Part shown: piece after piece, positions 1 to 11,100 of the stretch | Layout of the letters: the number at the start of each line of letters is the position of its first letter | Position numbering within the stretch: the first letter of the stretch is position 1 | Assembly (NCBI RefSeq): GCF_949628215.1 | Contig: NC_134276.1 | Location: 135,656,125-135,720,124 of the forward strand | DNA from: Phalacrocorax aristotelis | Lineage: Eukaryota > Chordata > Aves > Suliformes > Phalacrocoracidae | DNA length: 64,000 bases | Direction: 5' to 3' | The notes under the pieces: generated by a model | The model's database searches: none | What the model was told of the DNA's origin: nothing | What the model saw: only the letters and a program-made list of their open reading frames with translations | Made by a program: the position numbers and the translations under genes

Positions 1-1094
1 TCAGTAGAGAAGAGACTCATACGAATGGGTTCTATACTGTAAATTTTCACAGGTTTTTCCTTGGCCTGCTGCCATGCTGGAGCTACACTTTTTTTGTGCT
101 TATGGAATAAGCTTCCCCAAAGTGGCATTCACTGTTCCACTACACAGCCAGTGGACATAGCAGGAGAAGGTTGATTACACAAATTCCTGCAGACAAAGCA
201 CTAAATGCTTTGATATCATTCATAAATACTTTCAAAGGTATGAAGTTCTCTTTAAAATCCTCACAGAACAACAGTTGTGAGCCTGCTCTGATTTCTAATC
301 CTGGGTTTGTTCCTAATAATAAACAAAGTACAGCAGAATGAATAACTGGTTGTTGTTGATTAGTCATTGAAATTATTTGATCAAAACATCTGTTTTTGCT
401 AATCCAATAGATGACGCTAAGGAAATTGTTCATTTGGGGTGAGGGCTTTTTCCTAATGTGTTCTATAATAAGAACATAGATTAAAGAGTATAATAGAAAA
501 GTGACTTATTCTGGAGCGACTGGCAATTCATGCAGCCATCAGCGTTCAGAAGATAGACCTCTGTCCTAGCAAGCTTTAAAGATATCTTATCTTTAATTGG
601 CATAGATGGTTTGACAAGTTTATGTCTGAAGAGCTTGAAAAAGAGGAATATTTCTCCATCTTATAAGAGGATACCTGGCTATGTGTTGTCAAAAATCCTA
701 CTGCAAGCTCATATTTGATTTGTCTTGTCATGGTAGGTTTCATTCTGTGCTATTCAATACCCAGGATGTCCCTGGTGATACGTATTTACTGAACCTGAAT
801 TTAATGTATCCTCTACACATTATTTCTGCACTAAGCATTTACACTATAGCAAATGTTAATTAGTCATTACATATAATTAACATTTTTTTCATCCTTGAAA
901 TAATGGGTTGAAATCTCTTGTTATTGGACACACTTCATGAACATCTATTAGATCACTGGGTTTCTCACTCCTGTAGATTAGTATGGGGGCTAGTACCCTC
1001 TTACAGTTTGTTCAAAACATATCTAGTCACCCTGGACTCTCTATTGGGTTAAAGTGCTCATATTATAACCGTTTCTACTGATGTCATTGCGACG
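1..1094. other. No supported feature
   Basis: AT-rich sequence with only short unsupported open frames. I see nothing in it. Confidence 0.4.
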
Positions 1095-2180
1095 GCATTC
1101 TCAGTAATTTTTGAAAGGTAATGGCGACTGGCTATGTTCCTGAGGACTGGAAGAAAGCAAATGTCACCTGTCACAGAAGGGCAAGAAGGAGAATGCAGAC
1201 AACTACAGGCCTGTCAGCATCACAGCAGCCCCTGGGAAGGTGATGGAGCAATTTCCAGACACATGGAAGAACAAGAAGAGGATGAGGACTAGTCAGCATG
1301 GACCAGGGTAACCTGGTAGCCTTCTGCAATGAGGTGATTTGTTTGATGGATGAAGGGGCAGCTGGAGATTTTATTTGTCTTGACCTTACTGAGACGTTGA
1401 TGCTGTCTCCTATGAAATCTGCATAGAAAAACTGATGAAGTATGGGGTTAGGTAAGTGGACAGTGAGGTGGATCAAAAACTGGCTGAACAGACAGGCCCA
1501 GAGGGTGGTGATCAGTGGCACAAAGTCCGGGTGGAGGCCAGGTATTAGTGGTGTACCACAGGGGTCAATACTGAGTACTTAGCTGCATTAAGAAGTGTAT
1601 CGTCAGCAGGTAAGGGAGGTGATCCTTCTCCCCCAACTCAGCACTAGTCAGGCCACGTTTTGAGTACTCTGTCCAGTTCTGGGGTCCCCTGTAAAACAAG
1701 GATATGGACTTACTGGAGTGAGTCCGGCTAAGGGCCAAAAAGGTGATGAAGCAATTGGAGTGACTGTCATGTGAGGAAAGGCTGAGAAAGCTGGGATTGT
1801 ACAGCCTGGAGAAGAGAAGGCTCAGGGGCATTTCATCAATGTATGATGTATCATGTACCTGATGGGAGGGAACGAAGAAGAAGAAGAAGAAGCCAGACTC
1901 TTCCCATTAGTGACCACTGACAGGACAAGAAACAATGGGCACACATTAAAAAAACTTGAGTTACAATCTGAAAGGAAGAAAAAAAAAAATACTGTGAGGG
2001 TGGTCTAACACTGGAACAGGTTGCCAAGAGGCGTTGTGGAATCTCCATCTGTGGGGATATTCAAAATCAGACAGGACACAGTCCCAGGCAGCCTGCTGTA
2101 GCTGACCCTGCTTCAGCAGGGGGTGGTGGGACTGGACGATCTCAGGGGTCCTACTCAACCTAAATGGTTCTGTGAGTCCG
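1095..2180 (+). mobile_element. CR1 LINE fragment with internal deletion, 3' end present
   Basis: Decayed reverse transcriptase text can be followed: PEDWKKANV, then NYRPVSIT, and GVPQGSIL near 1545-1570. After that the sequence jumps to the later part of the CR1 ORF2 (VSR..R near 1600, then FEYSVQFWGP near 1660 and RNxGTGCQEA-like text near 2015). The segment that should carry the FADD catalytic motif is missing. The 3' end is near 2175 (CTCAACCTAAATGGTTCTGTG). A (GAA)n run and a poly(A) tract interrupt it. It is not functional. Confidence 0.85.
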
Positions 2181-4039
2181 AAAATGAAAATCGAATTTCT
2201 TACTAAGACATATCTCGTGATTTGCTGAGGTTCAGATGTATCATTTCTTTTCTTGATGCACTGAAGAATCTGCAGAAGTAAATTTTTGGTTTCCAGTCAT
2301 TGGTTTTTAATATGTGACCTGAAATTTCACAGCAGCTTAAGTGGTAGGAGGATCAGATAATGAGTGGTAGAAAAATGTAAAAATAGCAAAAATTTGCAAA
2401 TTTTATTGAATTATATTTAAACTACTGCTTTCTTCCTATTGACTAATCAAGGATATTCCATTTTTCTAACTAGTGTAAAACGTAATTTGGAACTGATATT
2501 AGGAAATATCAACCCAAATATGATGTTCTAGACATAGTAGATTGCTTTGAAAACCTAATTTTACTTGAATAAGTCTCTGTATTAGCACTTGTTTTATTTA
2601 CAGCTGGTTTATTTACCTGGTCAAAACATCACAGAAGTGCTTCAGAGCAACAATTCCCACTACTAATGGGCATATGGGCTATATAGGTCTACATAAATCC
2701 TGAGTCCAGTATCCGAAATACCTCAAGGGCCTGAGATAGGGAATTTAAAACCATGACCACATACAGCACTGGGAAATGCTAGAGCTCAATAGCTACAGCC
2801 CTGCACTGAACCCAAGGGAACAGACTTGAGCATGTGAGGATTTTTTGGGGTTTCATTCCTGTCTTTGGTGATTATATGACAACATCCCAGTCCAGAAGTT
2901 CCAGCACAGCCACCAGCAGTACTGACAGTTCATGTACAGGAGAACAAAATCAGCAGCACAATTACAACCTCAGTTTCAACAGGGTCTATTGATATCTTCT
3001 CCTCTATTTGCCAGCACAGCACAATCCCACAGTCAGGGAAAGGCACGCAACAAGTGAGTTTCCAGAGCAGATCAGCAGAAGCCTTCAAGAACAGCAGACT
3101 GGCATGGGCAACTGGCAATCAATCTATAACCTTGCAAGCCGGTGTGCAAGCACAGCATTCAAAAATGAGAAATAAAAGCATGCAGGGCAGAGAGGGGTAA
3201 ATTAAAACACTGATGGTAAAGTTGCACAGAAAAGGGGATTGTCTTTGATATGGATAGTATTTGGACTCGCCACCAGGGAAAAAGACAGTAGGGCTTGTGG
3301 GGTATAGAGATGTTAGGAGCTGACTGCCTATCGTGAGCCAGCTAATCAGGACTGCAGAGTTTTTTACATAAATAGGAATAAGAGAGAAAATCAGTATCAA
3401 TACAAGCTAAAGTATGATGAGAATTTAACATTCTTTAAAATACTTGTGAAGAACGCAGGAAAAGAATAATTTACTACTCTTGTATAAATTTAAATGAACC
3501 TTACATTTTTTGAACATCAAAGGGGTGCTAAAGATAAGATTTTTTGAAATGTTCTTCAGGTAAACATGACAACAGTGACTGTTCGTCATCTCAAGCATCC
3601 TGGATGATATGCAAGAACTTCAATCCTATGTAAAGAACAGCTGTCTCACTGTAACAAATACACTGCTCTGAGATCATTCTAATAACTTATTTTGTGATGC
3701 CTAGGGGCATGAAACTAACAATATAATCATCAGTATTTTAAGAAATACCATCAGGAACTACTACCAGAGTGTCACTAAAAAGTAATCACAGTCATCCTGT
3801 CAGGTAGTCAAGGTGCTGCACAGCAACCATTTATCAATCACCCAATGCACTAAGCAATGATGTTGGGAAGCAAAACGGGAACAGTCACTACTCTTGAAGA
3901 AATTGTTAGAAGCAACCCATGTTTATTTTTGTCTCAGCAGAGTAACAGGTTTACTCCTTCACAGCTAGTTACAAAGCAGTGTAACACTGGGAGCCATGCT
4001 CTAGTTTTCTCCAGATAAAAACATAAACCCCAGAAGAAT
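2181..4039. other. No supported feature
   Basis: Non-coding, with no recognisable exon or repeat family. Confidence 0.4.
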
Positions 4040-4260
4040 TTAGGTTAGAAGGGACCTCTGGATATCATCTGATCCAACTGTTTGCAAAAGCAGGCCAACT
4101 TCAAACTTTAGGCTAGCTTTCAGCCTTGCTTTATGTCACCAATGTTCACAAGACAGAGAAATTAACCCACAGCTTGCATGAGGTCACAGATTACAATCCC
4201 ATCTCTCCATAGGAATTCCAATGCCAGGACAACATTCCACTGTCAGTGCTCAGGTATCTC
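4040..4260 (-). mobile_element. Old CR1 3'-end fragment
   Basis: The stretch GTTAGAAGGGACCTCTGGATATCATCTGATCCAACTG is the usual start of a CR1 3' end read from the opposite strand. The following text is too diverged to set the boundary. Confidence 0.45.
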
Positions 4261-5069
4261 TGAAAATGACTGAGAGAGACTTAAAGAAATCTCTTTTTTC
4301 CCCTCTCCACCACTTTGAAGACTGGCTATCACTAGCCGATGGCTACGAATGTGAACATCATAAGCGATCATGAATGGAGCCAGGAGCAGCACTCAGACCT
4401 CCTGTTGCAGTTACTCCTGCCAGGGCTTTGGCTTCAGATGCATTCATTCCTTGCACTACAGCAAAAGTACCCCCAGCACTCTCTCAGAGAAGCTTCCTGA
4501 GTCACCTTCACAGGGATCAAGCCTTAGCTCAGCTTTCCAAAGGACACTTCCTTACACAAGGTCCACAGGGGTCACAGATCTATGGGCAAGGACTTCACAG
4601 CTGCAAGCATGGATGGCACCTTCCAGCAGAATGGTGGAGTCCTGCACAGGGCTGTTGGACAGGACCCTGTGGGAGAGGCGGGCAGAGCACGCAAGCAGGG
4701 GGACATTAGAGAGAGCTCCCTGCTTTGGCAGGGGGAAGAACACTTCACAGCTATGGAGGCAGCAGACTCGCTGCAGCTGGACTTCATGACCTTGTATCAG
4801 GGAAGACCCATCCTATGTCAAGGGATGCCTGGCAGTGGGTCTTGCTATGCCTGGAGCTCACTGTGAGACTTTCAGTTAGTCTCATTCTGGGCTCTCCCTT
4901 TCCCATCACTAAAGAGAGAAAAGCCCTGTCCCACAGGGATTTTTTGCTCTTCTACTCAAGGTATCTGGAGACCTTGGGACAGAAAATATCAAGTATTCCA
5001 GTTTAAACCTGTTGTATGGGTATGTGGAAGGTGAAAGCCTCTGCTTCATTAAGGTTATCCAATCAAGAA
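4261..5069. other. Slightly GC-richer non-coding stretch
   Basis: It has open frames in several phases on both strands, which suggests composition rather than a gene. No known protein similarity is recognised. It runs up to the CR1 copy. Confidence 0.35.
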
Positions 5070-6035
5070 CCCTTTCAGTTCATCTGTATCAGTGATCAGG
5101 ATGAGGGAATCGAGTGCACCCTTGGTAAGTTTGCAGATGACACCAAGTTTGGTGGGATTGTTGATCTGCTTAAGGGTAGGAAGGCTTTGCAGAGGGACCT
5201 CGACAGGCTGCGTCAGTGGGCTGAGGTCAATTGTATGAGGTTTAACAAGGCCAAATGCCGAGTCCTGCACTTGGGTCACAACAACTCCATGCAACGCTAC
5301 AGCCTTGGTGAAGAGTGGCTGGAAAGCTGCCCAGTGGAGAAGGACCTGGGTGTGTTTTTTGACAGGTGGCTGAACATGAGCCAGCAGTGTGCCCAGTTGG
5401 CCAAGAAGGCCAACAGCAACCTGGCTTCTAGCAGGAATAGTGTGGCCAGCAGGAGTAGGGAAGTGATCGTGCCCCTGTATTCAGCACTGGAGAGGCTGCG
5501 TCTTGAATATTGTGTTCAGTTTTGGGCCTCTCACTGCCAGAAAGACATTGAGGTGCTGGAGTGTATGCAAAGAAAAGCAATAAAGCTGGCAAAGGTTCTA
5601 GAGAACAAGTCCTATGAGGAGCGGTTGAGGGAACTGGGGTTGTTTAGTCTGGAGAAAAGGGTGCTCAGGGGAGATCTTATCACTCTCTACAACTAGATGA
5701 AAGGAGGTGGTAGAAAAGTGGGTGTCAGTCTCTTTTCCCAAGTAACAAGTGATAGGACAAGAGGAAATGGACTCAAGTTCTGCCAAGGGAGCTTTAGATT
5801 GGATATTAGGAAAAATTTCTTCATCAAAAGGGTTGTCAAACATTGGAACAGTCTACCCAGGGAAGTGGTTGAGTCACCATCCCTGGAGGTGTTTAAAAGA
5901 AGTGTAGACAAGGCATTTGTGACATGGTTAGTGGTGGACTTGGGGGTGTTAGCTTAATGGTTGGACTCAATGAACTCAGAGGTCTTCTCCAACCTAAATG
6001 ATTCTATGATTCTATGACTCTATGATTCTACATTT
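5070..6035 (+). mobile_element. CR1 LINE, 3' 965 bp, one stop from an open C-terminal ORF2
   Basis: It encodes the end of the CR1 reverse transcriptase: [19 protein letters not shown] with the FADD catalytic motif, [40 protein letters not shown] and, after a TAG at 5694-5696, [20 protein letters not shown] and [14 protein letters not shown]. The TAG falls where other copies continue with a tyrosine-like codon. It ends in the tandem ATTCTATGA units at 5999-6030. It is 5'-truncated, as most CR1 insertions are. Confidence 0.93.
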
Positions 6036-6341
6036 CTAACTATATAGATAGTATTTCAGTTTACTGGAGACATAATTAATATTTGTCTAATAGATAAATG
6101 ATGATAATCATTTATGGCTGAAGCTGAAGTTATCCAAGGAAGAGTCGCTTGTTCTATAGCAAAAGTAAGATTTGTAATAGAAGGGACAGCAGCATGTAAG
6201 GGCTGCTTTTCATTCAATTCATTCAATATTTTCATTCAATTTATGATAATCTACCATCAAACACCAGGTGTCGTTAGGCTTATGGACATGCCACGTGGAG
6301 GGGGGGTTATACTGGGAACAAGTGTTCTGAAAAATACTTCA

Positions 6342-6640
6342 TTATTCTAAATCCTGAATGAGAGCAGTTATGCCTTCTGAGGCTTCTGGGCAAATATGAT
6401 ATTGTACATGGGTTAAGGTACTTCTAGGTAATTTAGGTGTGGCCTGTAATAGAAAAGTAGTAAACCCTCCAGCTGGTATTTCATCCATAAAAATTACAGA
6501 AACCTGAGTTTGATGGATTGGCACCCAAGTGCCTAAAGGAGTCTTAAAAGCTTGAGATTTTAATATATCCATACCTAATATAATTAAGGTTCCTACCACC
6601 ACTAGAGGTCTCAGTATTCTTCCATGGAGCAGGGGAAGAG
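6342..6640 (-). mobile_element. Endogenous retrovirus pol remnant (protease end to RT start)
   Basis: Read on the minus strand, an open segment shows LIILGMDILK, which resembles the C-terminal motif of retroviral proteases (LGxDxL). Further on is PEASEGITALIQDL, which resembles the N-terminal part of retroviral reverse transcriptases. The frame then ends. It is a short, truncated and non-functional relic. The upstream part of the open frame to 6866 shows no clear similarity. The retroviral class is not assigned. Confidence 0.6.
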
Positions 6641-7593
6641 AAGGGGAGAGAGACCAATTTCCAGAGTTGTACTCTGGTAGCCTGGCTCCTATGCTAGGAC
6701 ATCCAACACCTAAGTTTTCTTTATTGTTTCTGAACCATTGGCTTTGGATTAAAGACCAGAACCCATATGTGGCTGCCCTCACTGTATGAAAACATATTAA
6801 TGTTTTTATATATATAAAAGTGAAAAAAACCTGGTGAGTCCTTGGTTTGCATTTCCTGTCTTGCATGGAGTGTGTGCTTCAGGCTGGGCAGAAAACAACA
6901 GGTGCATTAAGCTAGCACCATGCAGGAACCTCCCTTGGCATTCAGCAACTTAAATAAACACTGAAGTGTCTATACAATGAGTAAAATTTGTCCTGACCAC
7001 AATTGTTCTCAGAGGTACGATGCTTACTGCCTTCAAGCCTTAGTCAAAATCTTGCAGAGAAGCTTCTGTGTAACTATACTCAAGTTTTAGACATCTGCAT
7101 CTTGCATCATGATCTGCAAGTATTTAGCAAGAGTTTTCAAGGCTGCATCCCTATGGATGGGATAGAAAAACAGCTGGTAATCATTAATTTTCAAAATGTG
7201 CTCACAACACAGCTGCTAGCTGAAGCCATGTAAATATTGACCTTGATGTGAAGTTCTGTACCTGTCTTCTTTTTCTCTTCTGTTTCTCATTTTAGGATTT
7301 TCCTTTCTCTTATTTCAGTTTTGGTAATGAACTGCAGTAACTACAGGCATCCTCTGCCTAGTATTAACATGAGCATTAGGAGTTTGAATGCACATGTCCA
7401 CAGAACGACACAAATGAGAATATCCTATATTCTCGCCTTACCACAAAACATACCTTTGATAGCATGCCACAAAATTCCAAGTGTTAAGCAAAGAAAGCAC
7501 CTTCTCACTATTTCATCCCTTACATTTTCCTAGACTTGCTCTCTGGAGAAGAAAACAGGAAGATATAATTGAAGGTCAGAAATGGGCAGCTGG
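6641..7593. other. No supported feature
   Basis: AT-rich non-coding sequence between the pol relic and the solo LTR; no gene seen. Confidence 0.35.
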
Positions 7594-7598
7594 TGCTG
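7594..7598. repeat. Target site duplication, left copy (TGCTG)
   Basis: Five bases directly before the LTR start TG. Identical to 8174-8178. Confidence 0.85.
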
Positions 7599-8173
7599 TG
7601 TCCTGGTTTCAGCTGGGATAGAGTTAATGCTCTTAGTAGTAGGTAATATGGGGATATGTTTTGGATTTGTGCTGGAAACAGTGGTGATAATGTGGAGACG
7701 TTTTTGTTGTTGCTAAGTATTGCTTACTCTAGTCACGGACTTTTTCAGCTTACCATGCTCTGCCAGGTGCAAAAGAAACTGGGAGGGGACACAGGTGGGA
7801 CAGCTGACCCCAACTGACCAGTGGGCTATCCCATACCATATGAAATCATGCTCAGCACATAAAGCTGAGGGCAGAAGAAGGAAGGGGGGGATGTTAAGAG
7901 TTATGTATGGCATTTGTCTTCCCAAGTAACCGTTACGCTTGATGAAGCCGTGTTTTCCTGGAGATGGCTGAGCACCTGCCTGCCCATGGGAAGCAGTGAA
8001 TGAATTCCTTGTTTTGCTTTGCTTCCACACGAAGCTTTTGCTTTACCTATTAAACTGTCTTTATCTCAACCCATGAGTTTCCTCACTTTCCCGAGTCTCT
8101 CCCCGGTCCCACCAGGGGGAGGGAGCGAGCATCTGCGTGGTGCTTGGTTGCCGACTGGGGCTAAACCATGACA
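7599..8173 (+). mobile_element. Solo LTR of an avian endogenous retrovirus
   Basis: 575 bases run from TGTCCTGGTTTCAGCTGGGA to GGGGCTAAACCATGACA, with TGTC/GACA terminal inverted repeats. It is flanked by a perfect 5-bp duplication, TGCTG at 7594-7598 and 8174-8178. A poly(A)-type ATTAAA lies at 8049-8054. The ends resemble the abundant bird ERVL-type LTRs. No internal retroviral sequence adjoins it, so it is a solo LTR left by recombination between the two LTRs of a provirus. Confidence 0.9.
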
Positions 8174-8178
8174 TGCTG
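8174..8178. repeat. Target site duplication, right copy (TGCTG)
   Basis: Five bases directly after the LTR end CA. Identical to 7594-7598. Confidence 0.85.
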
Positions 8179-11100
8179 CAAGAATACTACAGCCCCGGTA
8201 AGTGTACTTGGGGGCATGCACCACAATTACTTTGCAGGCAGGATATAATGGCAGGACTATCAGCCACGCATCTTGCTGCTGTCAGGTATAAGACAAGCAC
8301 TGAACAATCCCACCTCAAACAAAAACAAAGCAACAGATGCCCACAGGCCAGAAACAGACTATCTGGAGTATCTCAGCATGCATGCTTACACTGTGCCAGC
8401 CTGAATGACAAGCCTGGACAGGAAGAAACCACCAGGCACGACGACCCCCTTCTTTTCACAAATGGTGCTTCATTTCAGGTCCCAGCTTCCGCCAAAATGA
8501 TGCTAACCATGGCTGAAAAGAGAAATTTGGTGCTGGTTACCTCATCCAAAACCACAATCCAGACCTGCTTCCAGTGTGCTTGTAATCCTGCAATCCTCCC
8601 TGGCACCATCACCAGGAACCACAGTTACAGGGCAGGATCCCAGTGCAGGCAAGTGCTTTGGCCAATGTGAGGTAACTTGGCAGCTTTAGCTCTGGAGTGA
8701 AAAGTGGGCTCTGTTACAGGCAACAAGGCAACCTACATTGGAATTATATTGTCGTGCCTGGCAAAAAAATAAACCATCAGCTAGGGGATTTTTTTTCTAA
8801 TTTAATTTCTTCTTAGTTCACAGACTTCCACAGAAGAGAGCTCTTTCAAACACTTTTGTCCTTACCTTTGCCATGTAAAGCAGCTCACTGAGTAATCTCA
8901 TGGCTGTACTGTAGCCACATAACTCTGGATGTTCCCTGAGTCAGAAGAAACATACAGCTCCTCTCACTGAAGAGGTAATTATGTTTGCATTCAGCAGCTC
9001 CTGCAAACAAAAGTTGGTTTAATTAATATGAATCACACTAGCACGTCTTCCTACTCTGAATACTCCTGGAGGAGTTACTCATATCATAGCAAATGTTGCC
9101 CTGAAAACAAAATATCCTAATGCATACCAGCACAAACAGATAAAGAAGCCAGCTATTAAAACTAAGGACCAAAAGAGAGCATATTCCATATAACGTCCTG
9201 CTTTAAGATTAGCATAAAGAACAATTCCAATGCAGGTACTGCTCTACAGCCTTAAACCAGACGACCATGCTCAAAACCACTGATTTTTGAACAAATTAAA
9301 CAGAGTCTTTGCTTGACTATCTCAACATTACTGCACTGGCAGGGTCTTCCAGGTCCTATGCTGACACATCAGATTGTCCCTGGGCACTGCACTGAAGGGC
9401 TCTAGATGTCATTCCAGGAGGGAATATATCTCACAGAGCAAACACACATTGTGTTATTAATGAAGAAATAGGGAAAGAATAATTCTGCAGTGACTGGCAG
9501 AAAGCAGGAAGAAAGGCACAGCATGGGTCTCATGACAGGGTTTAGTCTTCTGCTATGACCTTAATACCACCTAGTATGTGAAAAACAAGCTTCCTGATAA
9601 GCAGATCCAGCACCTTTTGAAGGTACTGGATGTAGGCAAGGGTCATCCTATGGCAGCAAGAAGACACAGTAGCCTCTTCCTGTGCCATGAACATCTCCTC
9701 AACTTCTCTAATCCTTCCTGTACTCTTCAATTCTTCTTTAACAGTTCTTTTGCTCTTAAACCCTGGATGCTGACATCTTAACTTGTACCAAAAACTTCTC
9801 CAAGAAGGAAAACTTCAAATTTAGAGTCTGGACAGAAATCACTCCTTGACTCATGTGCACCAATTTAAATTCTAATCTAAACAGGATTATAACTATTTCA
9901 TAACTTGCCTTGTTGGTAGTGTTGTGGCTTGAGCCTAGCACTATCAAACACTACTTCCTCACACCATATGTCAGCTCTAAGTTTCCCAAAGTCAGAAATA
10001 GTTCCTGTAAGTGAAGCAGAGGGTGAAGAAGAGAAGGAGAGGGTGAACTGAGTTTGTTTGGTTGTGAGAGATTCTTTGTATTGACAAAGTTAATCCCTAT
10101 ATGAAAAAAAGGCAAGTTTTCTATTTACCTTTTTTTTCCTATTTACACTTTGAGATGGAAATTCATGCTCAAGGTTGAACAGAGATATTTGGAAATGAGC
10201 AATGTGAATGCAGTGTACCAGGTGATAAAACAGGACATGCTTACAAGCAGTCATCAGGAAGCTGGCCTGCCACTGAGAACCTGGAGACAAGAGGCTGGGG
10301 CACTTCCCATGCACGCTTCCGTGTCTGACAAGATAGCAGCTGTAAATACCATGATAGAGGCATTTTCAATACACAGAAAGAAACCTCTAACACAGGACAC
10401 ATCAAAAAAGCATCCAGCACTGCTACATAAAACAGCAGCAGGGGAGAAGAGTTTTCAGTTTAAATAGTACTTACCCAGCCACTCACTTGCCAGTGAAGCC
10501 TTAGCCTCCCCACTCACACTTCATGATCTGCAAGCTCATGCAGTCTTAAGAGCTCAGAAACAAGTCCAGGGTAAACTTTAAACCAACAGGAACAGGAAAA
10601 AAAAAACAGTGCTGGGTAAGAAACATTTATCAAACCCAAGAGGGAAGTAAGAAGGAAGATCTGTGAGTTGTAAGACTCTTGGGACAGCTGGAGTCCAGCA
10701 ATTTTTGCTTCAGCTTTAAAGGACACTATATGGGACGCAGGATCTACAGATATGTGTCATCCTTACTAAGATCCAGCACTTCCAGACCTTGTTGCTTTAT
10801 CTGATATAAGACAGTATTTCTCATGCCAGTTGCATCCACGTGAGATTCACTCTGAACATACAGAAGCATGCAGAAGAAAACACCATGGCTGTGCTTTCCA
10901 CACTGCATTTCTTCATCTGCTGCTTGCTGGCTGCTCACCTATAGCTCAACCACATGGCAAGGAGCTTACAGCTCACAAACGAACAACCACCAAACTCAAT
11001 TTTGAAGAGGCTATAAAAGCAGCTACACAGCACATCAGGATTTCAGTAATGATTTTCTGAACAAGTTCTTCATAACTGAGGTGTATCCCATCACCTACAG

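Noticed and set aside
4370-5006. Cluster of overlapping open frames
   Set aside because: Frames occur in multiple phases of both strands and match nothing known. A base-composition effect is the simpler reading.
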